The translations under genes were made by a program, and so were the position numbers. This document shows positions 51,144 to 59,757 of a stretch of DNA of 64,000 nt, in pieces (the first letter of the stretch is position 1; each line of letters opens with the position of its first letter). Source of the stretch: Enterococcus_D entomosocium (GTDB taxonomy: Bacteria; Bacillota; Bacilli; Lactobacillales; Enterococcaceae); assembly GCF_030441895.1 (NCBI RefSeq), contig NZ_JARJAS010000018.1. One strand, 5' to 3'. The notes below the pieces were generated by a model that saw nothing but the letters and a program-made list of their open reading frames with translations, did no database searches and had not been told where the DNA came from.

Positions 51144-51173
51144 TTGCGCATTCGAAGCGTTTTCATTTATGCT
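51144..51173 (+). promoter_or_regulatory. msmK promoter with a cre site in its spacer
   Basis: -35 TTGCGC (51144-51149), an 18-base spacer and -10 TATGCT (51168-51173). TTCGAAGCGTTTTCAT (51151-51166) matches the cre consensus with one mismatch, so CcpA control of the shared ATPase is likely. Confidence 0.65.
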
Positions 51174-51207
51174 ATTCATGTAAACTAAATGGAAAGAGGT
51201 AATCCCA

Positions 51208-52317
51208 ATGGTAGAAATGGCCTTAAAAAATATCCACAAAAAATATGACAATAATGATGCGTATTCGGTAACTGATTTTAATTTAGATATCGCGGATCGC
51301 GAATTTATCGTTTTCGTTGGACCTTCTGGTTGCGGAAAATCAACAACCCTTCGAATGATCGCTGGTTTAGAAGATATTTCTGAAGGCGAATTGAGCATCG
51401 GTGGAAAAGTAATGAACGATGTAGCACCAAAAGACCGCGACATCGCGATGGTTTTCCAGAACTACGCATTGTATCCCCATATGACTGTTTTCAACAACAT
51501 GGCATTTGGTTTGAAATTGCGTAAATACGACAAAGAAGAAATCAAAAAACGCGTAGAAAATGCCGCTGAGATCTTAGGTTTGACAGAATACTTAGATCGT
51601 AAACCTGCTGCACTTTCAGGTGGTCAGCGTCAACGGGTTGCCTTAGGCCGTGCCATCGTTCGTGATGCCAAAGTCTTCTTAATGGATGAGCCGTTGTCAA
51701 ACTTAGATGCGAAATTGCGGGTTGCCATGCGTGCGGAAATCGCAAAATTACACCAACGTTTAGAAACAACGACGATCTATGTAACCCATGACCAAACAGA
51801 AGCGATGACCATGGCTGACCGGATCGTTATCATGAAAGATGGTTTCATTCAACAAATCGGTTCACCAAAAGAAGTCTACAACACACCGAAAAACATTTTC
51901 GTTGCCGGCTTTATCGGTTCACCAGCAATGAACTTCTTCAATGTTACGTTGAATAACGGTATGATCTCTGATGGTCAAAGTTTGAATTTACGTATTCCTG
52001 AAGGCAAGAATAAGATTCTTGTTGAAAAAGGCTACGAAGGCAAACAATTAGTCTTTGGTATTCGTCCAGAAGATATCCACAGTGAACAAATCGCATTGGA
52101 AGCTTCTCCTGAAGCAACTGTACGTGCTGAAGTGGTCGTATCTGAACTATTAGGTGCAGAAACAATGCTTTATACACGTGTAGGTGCGACTGAATTTATC
52201 TCGAAAGTTGATGCCCGCGACTTCCACCGTCCAGGTGAAACAGTTGATTTAGCTTTCAACATCAACAAAGCGCATTTCTTCGACAAAGATTCAGAAAATG
52301 TCATCACACTTCCTTAA
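51208..52317 (+). CDS. msmK: Multiple-sugar importer ATPase (MsmK/UgpC/MsmX)
   Basis: This 369-residue CUT1 ATPase is shared by several sugar importers in Firmicutes. It shows Walker A VGPSGCGKSTTL, the Q-loop MVFQNYALYPHMTV, signature LSGGQRQRVALGRA, Walker B VFLMDEPLSNLDAKLR and H-loop YVTHDQTEAMTM. A C-terminal regulatory OB domain (about 240-369) includes FGIRPEDIH. The codon choice is markedly optimal, suggesting high expression. The AraNPQ-type importer at 22073-25229 lacks an ATPase and probably uses this one. Confidence 0.94.
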   Translation: MVEMALKNIHKKYDNNDAYSVTDFNLDIADREFIVFVGPSGCGKSTTLRMIAGLEDISEGELSIGGKVMNDVAPKDRDIAMVFQNYALYPHMTVFNNMAFGLKLRKYDKEEIKKRVENAAEILGLTEYLDRKPAALSGGQRQRVALGRAIVRDAKVFLMDEPLSNLDAKLRVAMRAEIAKLHQRLETTTIYVTHDQTEAMTMADRIVIMKDGFIQQIGSPKEVYNTPKNIFVAGFIGSPAMNFFNVTLNNGMISDGQSLNLRIPEGKNKILVEKGYEGKQLVFGIRPEDIHSEQIALEASPEATVRAEVVVSELLGAETMLYTRVGATEFISKVDARDFHRPGETVDLAFNINKAHFFDKDSENVITLP

Positions 52318-52407
52318 TTTGTAGTTACCATGCACTGTTCTCGGATTTGCCCCCTAGGCAGTCGCATTTAACTAATATCCACTTTTATTCCTTATTTGTA
52401 TCCCTCA

Positions 52408-52439
52408 AAAACAGACAGTCAGCCGACTGTCTGTTTTTG
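52408..52439. terminator. Bidirectional terminator between msmK and the fucosidase gene
   Basis: A perfect 14-bp stem (AAAAACAGACAGTC) with an AGCC loop has T and A runs on both sides. It lies between converging genes. Confidence 0.92.
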
Positions 52440-52446
52440 GGTTACT

Positions 52447-53904
52447 TTATTCTTCCTGAGGCACATAGCGCGCGGCCATGGTTTGAATGATCGGTGTTTG
52501 CCGAACTTGAGTAAAAACGATTTTGACAGCAGACACGCCGACCGCTTCAAAGCTGATGATTTTTTGATAGCCGATCGTCACTATTTCGGTCAGTAACTGT
52601 GGTCCTGCTACAGTTTGCAGAAAAATTTTTGCTTTTTCTACCCGTTGCCCATATTGAATCGCTTCCTTCAATACAAGTGAATTGATGACGACCGGTTCTG
52701 CAAAATGTAGGGTCAGCCATGGCCGTTTGTCTTCCAAGTCCGGTTTCCAATACTGGCCAAACGCTTGAGATAGTTGGAGCTTATCCATTCTGCTGGACAC
52801 ACTGGTTGAAGAGCTCGCAAACGTGCCGGTCCTTTCAGCCGTCACCTCTTTCAATTGTTTAATCGAGTGACCTAATTGCTGCAATGCCTTTTGATCCGTT
52901 GGATGGATCATACCATCCGGCATCGGCGGCACATTAAGTAGAAAAGAACTATTGCCCCCAACGATCTGCTTGTAAAAAGACCAGAGCTCAGCGCCGCTTT
53001 TTACTTGTTGGTCTTCTGATGGATGATAAAACCAGCCGGGGCGAATCGATAAGTTGACCTCAGCAGGGTACCAAGCCAATTCGGCAGCTTCTTTAATGCC
53101 GTACTTTTTCAGCGCTTGTTGGCTTCCTAAATCCATTTCCATACTGGAAATCGATTGCCGAAACGCTGTGCTATCGGCTTTTTGCGAATGACTCGCTGTT
53201 TTTTCAGCATCCTTTAATGCTGCTGGCACCACACTCCATTCTTGAAGTCTGGTTTGCCCCGCTTCGTTTCCTACCCAACGGACATCCGGTCCGCAAACCG
53301 CAATCACTGCATTGGGTTGCAGCTCTCGAATCACTTGATAATACCGTTCCCAATCATAGTTTTGGCGTTTTCCATTGGGTCCTTCACCATTGGCCCCATC
53401 TAACCATATTTCGAATATATCACCATAATTGGTTAAAAGTTCTGTCAACTGCGCCGTATAAAAATCTTCATAAGCTTGCCCCATTCCATAACAAGCTTCA
53501 TGCTGATCCCATGGCGATAAATAAATGCCGAATTTCAGTTCTGCTTGACGGCAAGCATCAGAAAGTTCTTTCACTAAATCACCTTGACCATTGCGCCAGG
53601 GCGTTGAAGCGACTGTGTAAGCAGTGTGCTGGCTTGGCCATAAGCAAAAGCCGTCATGGTGTTTGCAGGTCAAAATGATTCCCTGCATACCGCTTTGCTT
53701 CATTGCAGAAACCCATTGATGACAGTCTAGCTTTTGCGGGTCAAATACCGTTGGCGACTCATTGCCGAGCCCCCATTCACGATTGGTCATCGTATTGAGA
53801 CCAAAGTGGATAAAGCCATAAAATTCCAGCTGCTGCCACTGCAGTTGTCGTTTACTGGGGCGAATCTGGGTAAGTTCTGCTGGTTCGATAATCTGTTCCT
53901 CCAT
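52447..53904 (-). CDS. GH29 alpha-L-fucosidase, cytoplasmic
   Basis: GH29 enzymes remove alpha-linked L-fucose from glycans. The 485-residue protein has the N-terminal barrel signature FYGFIHFGLNT, the LTCKHHDGFCLWPS motif and the nucleophile Asp in FEIWLDGANGEG. A C-terminal beta-sandwich follows. Length and layout suit the group acting on branched 1,3/1,4-linked fucose. No signal peptide is visible, so it works on imported fragments. No good ribosome site precedes the chosen ATG (53904) or a longer in-frame start at 53967; the start is uncertain. Confidence 0.85.
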   Translation of the reverse strand: MEEQIIEPAELTQIRPSKRQLQWQQLEFYGFIHFGLNTMTNREWGLGNESPTVFDPQKLDCHQWVSAMKQSGMQGIILTCKHHDGFCLWPSQHTAYTVASTPWRNGQGDLVKELSDACRQAELKFGIYLSPWDQHEACYGMGQAYEDFYTAQLTELLTNYGDIFEIWLDGANGEGPNGKRQNYDWERYYQVIRELQPNAVIAVCGPDVRWVGNEAGQTRLQEWSVVPAALKDAEKTASHSQKADSTAFRQSISSMEMDLGSQQALKKYGIKEAAELAWYPAEVNLSIRPGWFYHPSEDQQVKSGAELWSFYKQIVGGNSSFLLNVPPMPDGMIHPTDQKALQQLGHSIKQLKEVTAERTGTFASSSTSVSSRMDKLQLSQAFGQYWKPDLEDKRPWLTLHFAEPVVINSLVLKEAIQYGQRVEKAKIFLQTVAGPQLLTEIVTIGYQKIISFEAVGVSAVKIVFTQVRQTPIIQTMAARYVPQEE

Positions 53905-54097
53905 TCTATGAGTTGTTTGCCGCTTTAAGGAAACAGATACAAGATCGATTCTTGACTGTTTCCTCATTGGAAAAGATCCAACGCCTTTACTGTACTTCCG
54001 TCATCTGTACGCTCACTGGCAAACGAAGTACAGGAACTGACTGAAGCACCATTCAATCGACGGGTCTTCCCTATCAGGTGATCAAACTACTTTACGA

Positions 54098-54142
54098 TAA
54101 AAAGAGTAGTGCTTGCTTGGGGGATTCGCAAGGCACTACTCT
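54098..54142 (-). terminator. Terminator of the EIIB-like/XylFGH-type operon
   Basis: Stem AGAGTAGTGC...GCACTACTCT with a large loop is followed by TTTTTATCG on the minus strand. The region 53968-54097 shows no gene. Confidence 0.75.
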
Positions 54143-54187
54143 AAACAACATATTCAAACGCTAAAAGACACATCTTTTTACGCGAGC

Positions 54188-54523
54188 CTAGTGATCGTTT
54201 TGTAAGAGGGTCAGGCTGTCTGTAAGGACAGCTTCGCCATCTAACAGCTCGTAATCTGTTTCTTTGATTAATTTATATGGCACTGCTTTGACCATGAGAA
54301 AGTCTTTTAATCGATTGACTTCGTACTTCGACTGCGGACCGATCAACAAAGCATCGACTGTTTGCTGCTGCAGGATCTGTTCAGCAATGATGGCTGGTGC
54401 CGAATAGATATGCACAGCTAGCCCTTTTTCATCTGCGGCCCGCTGCATGTTTTTCACTAAGAGACCCGTAGTGATGCCGGCGGTACAAATCAATAAAATC
54501 GTCTTTTGTGCTTGGTCCTCCAT
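54188..54523 (-). CDS. Orphan PTS EIIB-like (lactose/cellobiose type) protein
   Basis: This 111-residue protein resembles the IIB domain of lactose/cellobiose PTS. It begins with ILLICTAGITTGLLVKNM, where Cys13 aligns with the phosphorylated cysteine of the CxxGxSTxLL loop. A conserved-looking LLIGPQSKYE follows near residue 60. No EIIA or EIIC gene is nearby. It is the last gene of an operon for an ABC monosaccharide importer, 12 bases after the permease. A regulatory role linking PTS phosphorylation to ABC uptake is possible but unproven. Confidence 0.75.
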   Translation of the reverse strand: MEDQAQKTILLICTAGITTGLLVKNMQRAADEKGLAVHIYSAPAIIAEQILQQQTVDALLIGPQSKYEVNRLKDFLMVKAVPYKLIKETDYELLDGEAVLTDSLTLLQNDH

Positions 54524-54535
54524 AAACAGGCCCTC

Positions 54536-55732
54536 CTACGAAATTTTCTTTTTCTTATTGTAGATATCCAACACGACAGCCAGCAGCAAAATCAACCCTT
54601 TGATGGCTTGCTGCCAATCGACACCGACCCCTAAGATCGACATCCCATTGTTTAAGACACCCATCACGAGACCACCAACGATCGCCCCCATCACAGTACC
54701 AATACCGCCTGAGGTAGAAGCACCGCCGAAATACACTGCGGCCATTGCATCTAATTCCATTGACGTTCCCGCTTGCGGTGTGGCTGCATTCAACCGAGCC
54801 GCTAAAACCAAGCCCGCCAAAGCTGCCATCATCCCCATGTTCACGAAGACCCAGAAGGTGATTTTCTTCGTCTTGATTCCCGAAAGTTCGGCTGCTTTTT
54901 TGTTGCCGCCGGTTGCATAGATTTGCCGACCAGCGACGGTTTTGTTAGTCAAAAATCCATAGGCAGCCACGATCACCCCTAAGACGATCAAAATGATCGG
55001 ATACCCTTGATAAGAGGCAAAGATGTAGGTAGCACCGAGAAAAACAACCGCAGTAAAGACGGCTTTAAAGGCAAAGGCTGCCATTGATTCCACTTCAAAA
55101 AGATTTTTTTTGCGGCGCTCACGGGTCCGCCATTGGCCTAAAATCAGGATGCCCGTGATCACTACACCTAAAATCATGGAAAGTAAATGGATCTGACCGC
55201 CTGCAATATCTGGCAAATAGCCGGTGGAAATTTGTTGGAATGCCTTGGGAAACGGTGCCAATGATTGACCGCCTAAGACGACTTGGGTCAATCCTCGAAA
55301 CATTAGTAAACCAGACAAGGTCACGATAAATGCTGGGATACCGACATACGCGACCCAGAAGCCTTGCCAGGCACCGATCACTGCGCCCATCAGTAAGCAA
55401 AGAGGCACTGCCAACCAAGGACTGATGCCGTTATTGACCATCAAGACGCCTGCAATCGCACCGACAAACGCCATCACGGAGCCTACGGATAGATCGACAT
55501 GTCCTAACAAGACGACCAAAAGCATACCGGCTGCTAAAACGAGAATATGACTGTTTTGCAACACGAGGTTGGTGATATTCAGCGGCCGCCAGAAAATTCC
55601 GTCGGTCATGAGCTGAAAGGCCACCAATAATACTGCTAAGATAATGATCATACTGTATTTGCTAAAGATTTCCAGTGCCTTTTCTTTCAGCGAATGGCTG
55701 CGTTCTTTTTTTAATTTATTGGTTGTTTCCAT
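54536..55732 (-). CDS. Monosaccharide ABC importer permease (XylH/GguB type)
   Basis: This is a CUT2-family permease of about 398 residues with ten or so helices. It includes GHVDLSVGSVMAFVGAIAGVLM, GTVMGAIVGGLVMGVLNNGMSILGV and a long central loop (about residues 205-225) typical of the XylH/GguB group. The start codon lies two bases after the stop of the ATPase gene (TGAGATG), so the two are coupled. A GTG four codons earlier is also in frame. The substrate is probably a pentose or galactose. Confidence 0.9.
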   Translation of the reverse strand: METTNKLKKERSHSLKEKALEIFSKYSMIIILAVLLVAFQLMTDGIFWRPLNITNLVLQNSHILVLAAGMLLVVLLGHVDLSVGSVMAFVGAIAGVLMVNNGISPWLAVPLCLLMGAVIGAWQGFWVAYVGIPAFIVTLSGLLMFRGLTQVVLGGQSLAPFPKAFQQISTGYLPDIAGGQIHLLSMILGVVITGILILGQWRTRERRKKNLFEVESMAAFAFKAVFTAVVFLGATYIFASYQGYPIILIVLGVIVAAYGFLTNKTVAGRQIYATGGNKKAAELSGIKTKKITFWVFVNMGMMAALAGLVLAARLNAATPQAGTSMELDAMAAVYFGGASTSGGIGTVMGAIVGGLVMGVLNNGMSILGVGVDWQQAIKGLILLLAVVLDIYNKKKKIS

Positions 55733-55733
55733 C

Positions 55734-57263
55734 TCAAACCCCACTCTCTTCTAGTGTCATTAGATTCATCAATCGTTCTTGGTCTGCCTCTTCCCGTAAC
55801 ACTTCGCCCGTGAAGCGGCCTTCGTTCATCGTGTAGATCCGGTCGCACATGCCTAATAGTTCTGGTAACTCCGAGGAGATGATACAGATGGCTTTGCCAG
55901 CTGCTGCCATCTCTTCGATGATCGTATAGATTTCGTACTTCGCCCCGACATCGATCCCGCGGGTCGGTTCATCTAAAAATAAGATATCTGGTGTGGTCAT
56001 CAGCCACTTTGCCAAAACGACTTTTTGCTGATTCCCACCACTCAAACTGCCAACGTTTTGATAGATTGAATTGGTTTTCGTCCGCATTTTTTTGCGGAAT
56101 TCTTCTGCCATCGTGACTTCTTTTTCTTTATCGATGACCCCTTGGCGGCTGATTTTGGCAAGACTAGCGATGGTGGTGTTCTCGCGAATATCCATCAGCA
56201 GATTCAAGCCCAGCGCTTTTCTGTCTTCCGACACATAGGCTAACCCATTTTTGATGGCGGTTGGCACGTCTTTGACAGAAATCGGTTGGCCGTCTTTATA
56301 GACTTCCCCCGAAATCGAACTGCCGTAGGAATGACCGAAGACACTCATGGCAAACTCAGTCCGGCCAGCACCCATCAAACCGGCGATGCCGATGATCTCT
56401 CCTTTGCGGATCATCAAGTTCAAATTTTCATTCACCACACGGGTATGGTCGATTGGATGATGGACCGTCCAATTTTTGACTTCAAAAAACGGTTCACCAA
56501 TAGTGGGTTTCCGCTCTGGGTAGCGATTGGTCAAATCTCGCCCAACCATGCCCCGAATGATACGCTCTTCAGAGATTTCGGCCCCGCTCAGCGTCTCGAT
56601 CGTTTGCCCGTCTCGTAAAATCGTGATGCGATCCGCCACATTGACGATTTCATTCAGCTTGTGGGAGATGATGATCGAAGTGATCCCTTGGTTGCGAAAC
56701 TCTTTGATCAGCTCTAACAGATTGGCACTTTCTTCTTCATTCAACGCTGCGGTTGGTTCATCTAAAATCAACAATCGGACGGATTTTGAAAATGCTTTGG
56801 CAATTTCCACCAGCTGTTGATGCCCGACACCGATTTGTGAAACCAGCGTATTCGGGTCTAATTTTAAGCCAACGATCTTTAAGAGATTGTCCGTTTTCTT
56901 TTCGGTCAGATCCCAATCAATAATGCCGTGCTTGGCTTGTTCATTTCCTAAAAAAATATTTTCTTTGATCGACAGGTAAGGACTTAAGGCTAACTCTTGA
57001 TGAATAATAACGATTCCTTTGTCCTCGCTGTCCCGCAAATCTTTGAACTTGCATAACTCCCCTTCATAATAGATCTCTCCATCATAACTGCCGTAAGGAT
57101 AGAGTCCGCTTAAGACATTCATCAGCGTGGACTTGCCAGCGCCATTTTCTCCACACAGTGCGTGGATCTCTCCTCGCTCGATCGAGAGGTTGACGTTATC
57201 AAGGGCGCGAACCCCTGAAAACTCTTTGACGATGCCTTTCATCATCAAAATATTATCTGCCAT
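55734..57263 (-). CDS. Monosaccharide ABC importer ATPase (XylG/GguA type)
   Basis: This is a 509-residue fusion of two ABC domains, as in all CUT2 ATPases. The first domain has Walker A CGENGAGKSTL and Walker B LLILDEPTAAL. The second has a degenerate Walker A (GIAGLMGAGRTEF) but an intact signature LSGGNQQKVVLAKW and DILFLDEPTRGID. It belongs to the XylG/MmsA/GguA group. It follows the binding-protein gene after 146 bases containing a strong hairpin. Confidence 0.93.
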   Translation of the reverse strand: MADNILMMKGIVKEFSGVRALDNVNLSIERGEIHALCGENGAGKSTLMNVLSGLYPYGSYDGEIYYEGELCKFKDLRDSEDKGIVIIHQELALSPYLSIKENIFLGNEQAKHGIIDWDLTEKKTDNLLKIVGLKLDPNTLVSQIGVGHQQLVEIAKAFSKSVRLLILDEPTAALNEEESANLLELIKEFRNQGITSIIISHKLNEIVNVADRITILRDGQTIETLSGAEISEERIIRGMVGRDLTNRYPERKPTIGEPFFEVKNWTVHHPIDHTRVVNENLNLMIRKGEIIGIAGLMGAGRTEFAMSVFGHSYGSSISGEVYKDGQPISVKDVPTAIKNGLAYVSEDRKALGLNLLMDIRENTTIASLAKISRQGVIDKEKEVTMAEEFRKKMRTKTNSIYQNVGSLSGGNQQKVVLAKWLMTTPDILFLDEPTRGIDVGAKYEIYTIIEEMAAAGKAICIISSELPELLGMCDRIYTMNEGRFTGEVLREEADQERLMNLMTLEESGV

Positions 57264-57323
57264 GTTCTTTCACCCTTTTCCTTTTTATGTAAAAGTGATG
57301 CGCTCCCTTTGTAAGAAAAGCGG

Positions 57324-57356
57324 AAAGAACGAATACTGGGGATGATTCGTTCTTCC
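57324..57356 (-). other. Intercistronic hairpin between the binding protein and ATPase genes
   Basis: A stem of at least 9 bp (AGAACGAAT/ATTCGTTCT) has a 10-base loop and a weak trailing T-run on the minus strand. Such hairpins commonly cap the upstream binding-protein message and lower downstream expression. Confidence 0.55.
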
Positions 57357-57409
57357 CTGCTGCTTGAGGGGAAACTAGCATCTTTTCTCGCTGGATCTGC
57401 ACTCCTTGC

Positions 57410-58510
57410 TTAAATGCCCAGCTCTTCTTCTGTATAGTAATCGGTATCGATCAATTCTTCTTTGTAGTTGTCGCTATCCACAGAAACAGGATTTGACAAG
57501 TAGGTTGGTACGACTTTGACGCCATTGTCATAGGTTTCAGTATCGTTGACCGGTACTTCCTCGCCATTGGTGATGGCTTCGATCATTTCGATCGTGTTTT
57601 TCGCTAACACCCGTGTATCTTTAAAAATCGTTTGGGTTTGTTCGCCCGCGATGATTGATTTCACTCCTGCCACCGTCGCATCTTGACCGGTGATCACAGG
57701 CAGTGGTTTATCAGAGGAACCATAGCCCACACCTTTAAGCGATGAGATGATTCCTAGGCTGATTGGATCATAAGGTGAAAGAACAGCATCCAATGTTTGA
57801 TCCGTATAGTTTGCACTCAACAAATTGTCCATCCGAGCTTGCGCGGTTGAACCATCCCAACGCAAGGTAGCGATTTGGTTGAAGTTGGTTTGACCGGAAG
57901 GAACGACTAGCTGTCCGCTGTCAAAGTACTGTTGGAAAACCGAAAGGACCCCATTATAATTGATCAGTGCATTGTTATCATCTGGAGAACCGCCGAATAA
58001 TTCAATGTTAAATGGTCCTTCACCATCTTTGAGGCCTAATTTGTCTTCAATATAAGACGCTTGCAGCACGCCGACCCCAAAATTATCAAAGGTGGCATAA
58101 TAATCGACGTATTCCGAGTTCATCAGTAAACGGTCATAGGCGATGACTGTGATGTCTTCGTTATGGGCTTTTTCCAACACGTCCGTCAGTGCCGAACCAT
58201 CGATCGAGGCGATCACTAAGGTATCAACGCCTTTGGTGATCATATTCTCAATTTGTGCCACTTGGTTTTCTACTTTGTCTTCTCCATATTGCAGGTCAGT
58301 TTTATAGCCGAGCTTCTCTAATTCTTCTACCATGTTGTCGCCATCTGCGATCCACCGTTCTGCCGATTTGGTCGGCATCGCGATCCCAACAAATCCTTTG
58401 TCTCCGTCACCGTTTGCCCCGCTGTCTGATCCATTCCCACAAGCTGCTAACAATCCGCCAACCAATAAGGTGGATGCTAGGACGACCAATTTACCAAAAG
58501 TACCTTTCAT
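57410..58510 (-). CDS. Monosaccharide-binding lipoprotein (XylF/ChvE type)
   Basis: This is a 366-residue periplasmic-binding-protein type 1 lipoprotein. The lipobox is LLAAC and a glycine/aspartate linker follows. The mature part has VGIAMPTKSAERWIADGDNM, the hinge TLVIASIDGSAL and VIAYDRLLMNSEYVDYY, characteristic of the XylF/ChvE group that binds xylose, arabinose, glucose or galactose. The start is the ATG preceded by GGAGG. It is the first gene of the importer operon, divergent from the sensor genes. Confidence 0.9.
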   Translation of the reverse strand: MKGTFGKLVVLASTLLVGGLLAACGNGSDSGANGDGDKGFVGIAMPTKSAERWIADGDNMVEELEKLGYKTDLQYGEDKVENQVAQIENMITKGVDTLVIASIDGSALTDVLEKAHNEDITVIAYDRLLMNSEYVDYYATFDNFGVGVLQASYIEDKLGLKDGEGPFNIELFGGSPDDNNALINYNGVLSVFQQYFDSGQLVVPSGQTNFNQIATLRWDGSTAQARMDNLLSANYTDQTLDAVLSPYDPISLGIISSLKGVGYGSSDKPLPVITGQDATVAGVKSIIAGEQTQTIFKDTRVLAKNTIEMIEAITNGEEVPVNDTETYDNGVKVVPTYLSNPVSVDSDNYKEELIDTDYYTEEELGI

Positions 58511-58543
58511 TGTGATCCCTCCATGTCTTTTTCTTACATTCTC

Positions 58544-58708
58544 AGTATAGCCAGTTAAGGAATCGCTTACATTTAGATTTTTTCGAGGTTTCTTGGATTT
58601 CTTGAGAAAAAACGACTCAGTTGCCCCCATTTCTTTTCGTAATCTTGGATTTTTTAAGATTCCCTTGGTTTTTATTTGATTTGATATTTTGTGTAAAGCG
58701 CTTCCGTA
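58544..58708. promoter_or_regulatory. Divergent control region of the importer and sensor operons
   Basis: The minus-strand -10 TATACT (58544-58549) has no good -35, as for an activated promoter. Upstream are three direct copies of a CTTGGWTTT element on the plus strand (58592-58600, 58644-58652, 58664-58672). Copies two and three are spaced 20 bases and copies one and two 52 bases. They could bind the YesN-like regulator. A weak cre-like core AAGCGCTT lies at about 58696-58704. Confidence 0.5.
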
Positions 58709-58742
58709 TTTTTTAGTAGAATAGACAATAGAGGTGAAAAAA

Positions 58743-59747
58743 ATGAGGAATATAAAAATTGGGTTGTTCGTCTGTTTGTTTCTAGCTTGCTTGGCTGGTT
58801 GCCAAGCAAACAAAGAAACAACCACTGAAACAGCGGAAGAAAGTATTGTGATCGGTTTTTCCCAGTCGGGAACGGAAAGCAGCTGGCGTAAACGCCATAC
58901 GGAATCGATCCGCACTGAATTAGAGAAGGAAGGCTATGAAGTCCTTTATCGTAACGGTTATATGAATCAAGAGCGACAGATCCAAGATATCCGTAATTTT
59001 ATCGTGTATCAAGTCGATGCCATCGTCTTTACCCCCATTCAGGAAAACAATTGGGAACCGATTTTGGAAGAAGCGGCCCAAGCTGGGATTCCCGTTTTCG
59101 TGGTAGATCGACATGTCAATGTCAGCGATCCCTCTTTATTTTTGACCCATATCGGGCCAAGCTTCAAAGCCGAGGGCAATCGTGCAGGTCTCTACGTTAG
59201 TAATTATTATAAAGAGCATGAGAACAAAACAGTCAATGTTTTAGAATTGACGGGACTGGATGCTACGTCCCCGACGTATTTGCGCTCAGAAGGGTTCCGA
59301 GAAACCATCAAGCGTGATTATGCCCATAACAATGTGACGATCCAAGTCGTAGACGAATTAAACGGCGATTTCATCCGCCGTAAAGGCAAAGAAGTCATCG
59401 AACAATACATCGAAGCAGGCAAAATGGAACAGATTGATGTCTTGTTCAGCCACAATGATGAGATGACGTTGGGTGCCCTAGAAGCCTTAGAAAAAACCGA
59501 TATTGAGCCGGGGAAGGATTTAGTGATCGTATCGATCGATGCTCAAAAAGAAATGATCGATAAATTGAAGCAAGGAGTGGTCAATTGTGTCGTTGAGTGC
59601 AACCCAGATGCCGGGGTGTTCGTCAAAAATGCCATCTCTCGCTACTTGGCTCGCGGCGCCGATGCCATCCCTCGTGAAATCTATGTCCATGAAACGGTTT
59701 TTTCCAGTGACATGGATTTCGATCAGATTCCACCGAGAAATTATTGA
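58743..59747 (+). CDS. Sugar-binding sensor lipoprotein (XylFII-like)
   Basis: This is a 334-residue periplasmic-binding-protein type 1 lipoprotein (lipobox LAGC at about residue 20) of the YtfQ/ribose-binding kind. It has VIGFSQSGTESSWRKRHTES and VDAIVFTPIQENNWEPIL. It is not with transporter genes but heads a kinase/regulator operon. This matches the XylFII-LytS-YesN arrangement of Clostridium beijerinckii, in which the binding protein presents sugar to the kinase. GAGGTG is six bases before the ATG at 58743; a GTG nine bases earlier overlaps that site. Confidence 0.85.
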   Translation: MRNIKIGLFVCLFLACLAGCQANKETTTETAEESIVIGFSQSGTESSWRKRHTESIRTELEKEGYEVLYRNGYMNQERQIQDIRNFIVYQVDAIVFTPIQENNWEPILEEAAQAGIPVFVVDRHVNVSDPSLFLTHIGPSFKAEGNRAGLYVSNYYKEHENKTVNVLELTGLDATSPTYLRSEGFRETIKRDYAHNNVTIQVVDELNGDFIRRKGKEVIEQYIEAGKMEQIDVLFSHNDEMTLGALEALEKTDIEPGKDLVIVSIDAQKEMIDKLKQGVVNCVVECNPDAGVFVKNAISRYLARGADAIPREIYVHETVFSSDMDFDQIPPRNY

Positions 59748-59757
59748 GGAGATGAAG

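Noticed and set aside
52318..52407. Small gene after msmK
   Set aside because: No reading frame with a ribosome site; the stretch is simply the space before the terminator.
58511..58915. N-terminal extension of 135 residues on the XylF/ChvE-type binding protein
   Set aside because: It would precede the signal peptide and cover the divergent promoter region. The ATG at 58510 has a good ribosome site and leads directly into the lipoprotein signal.
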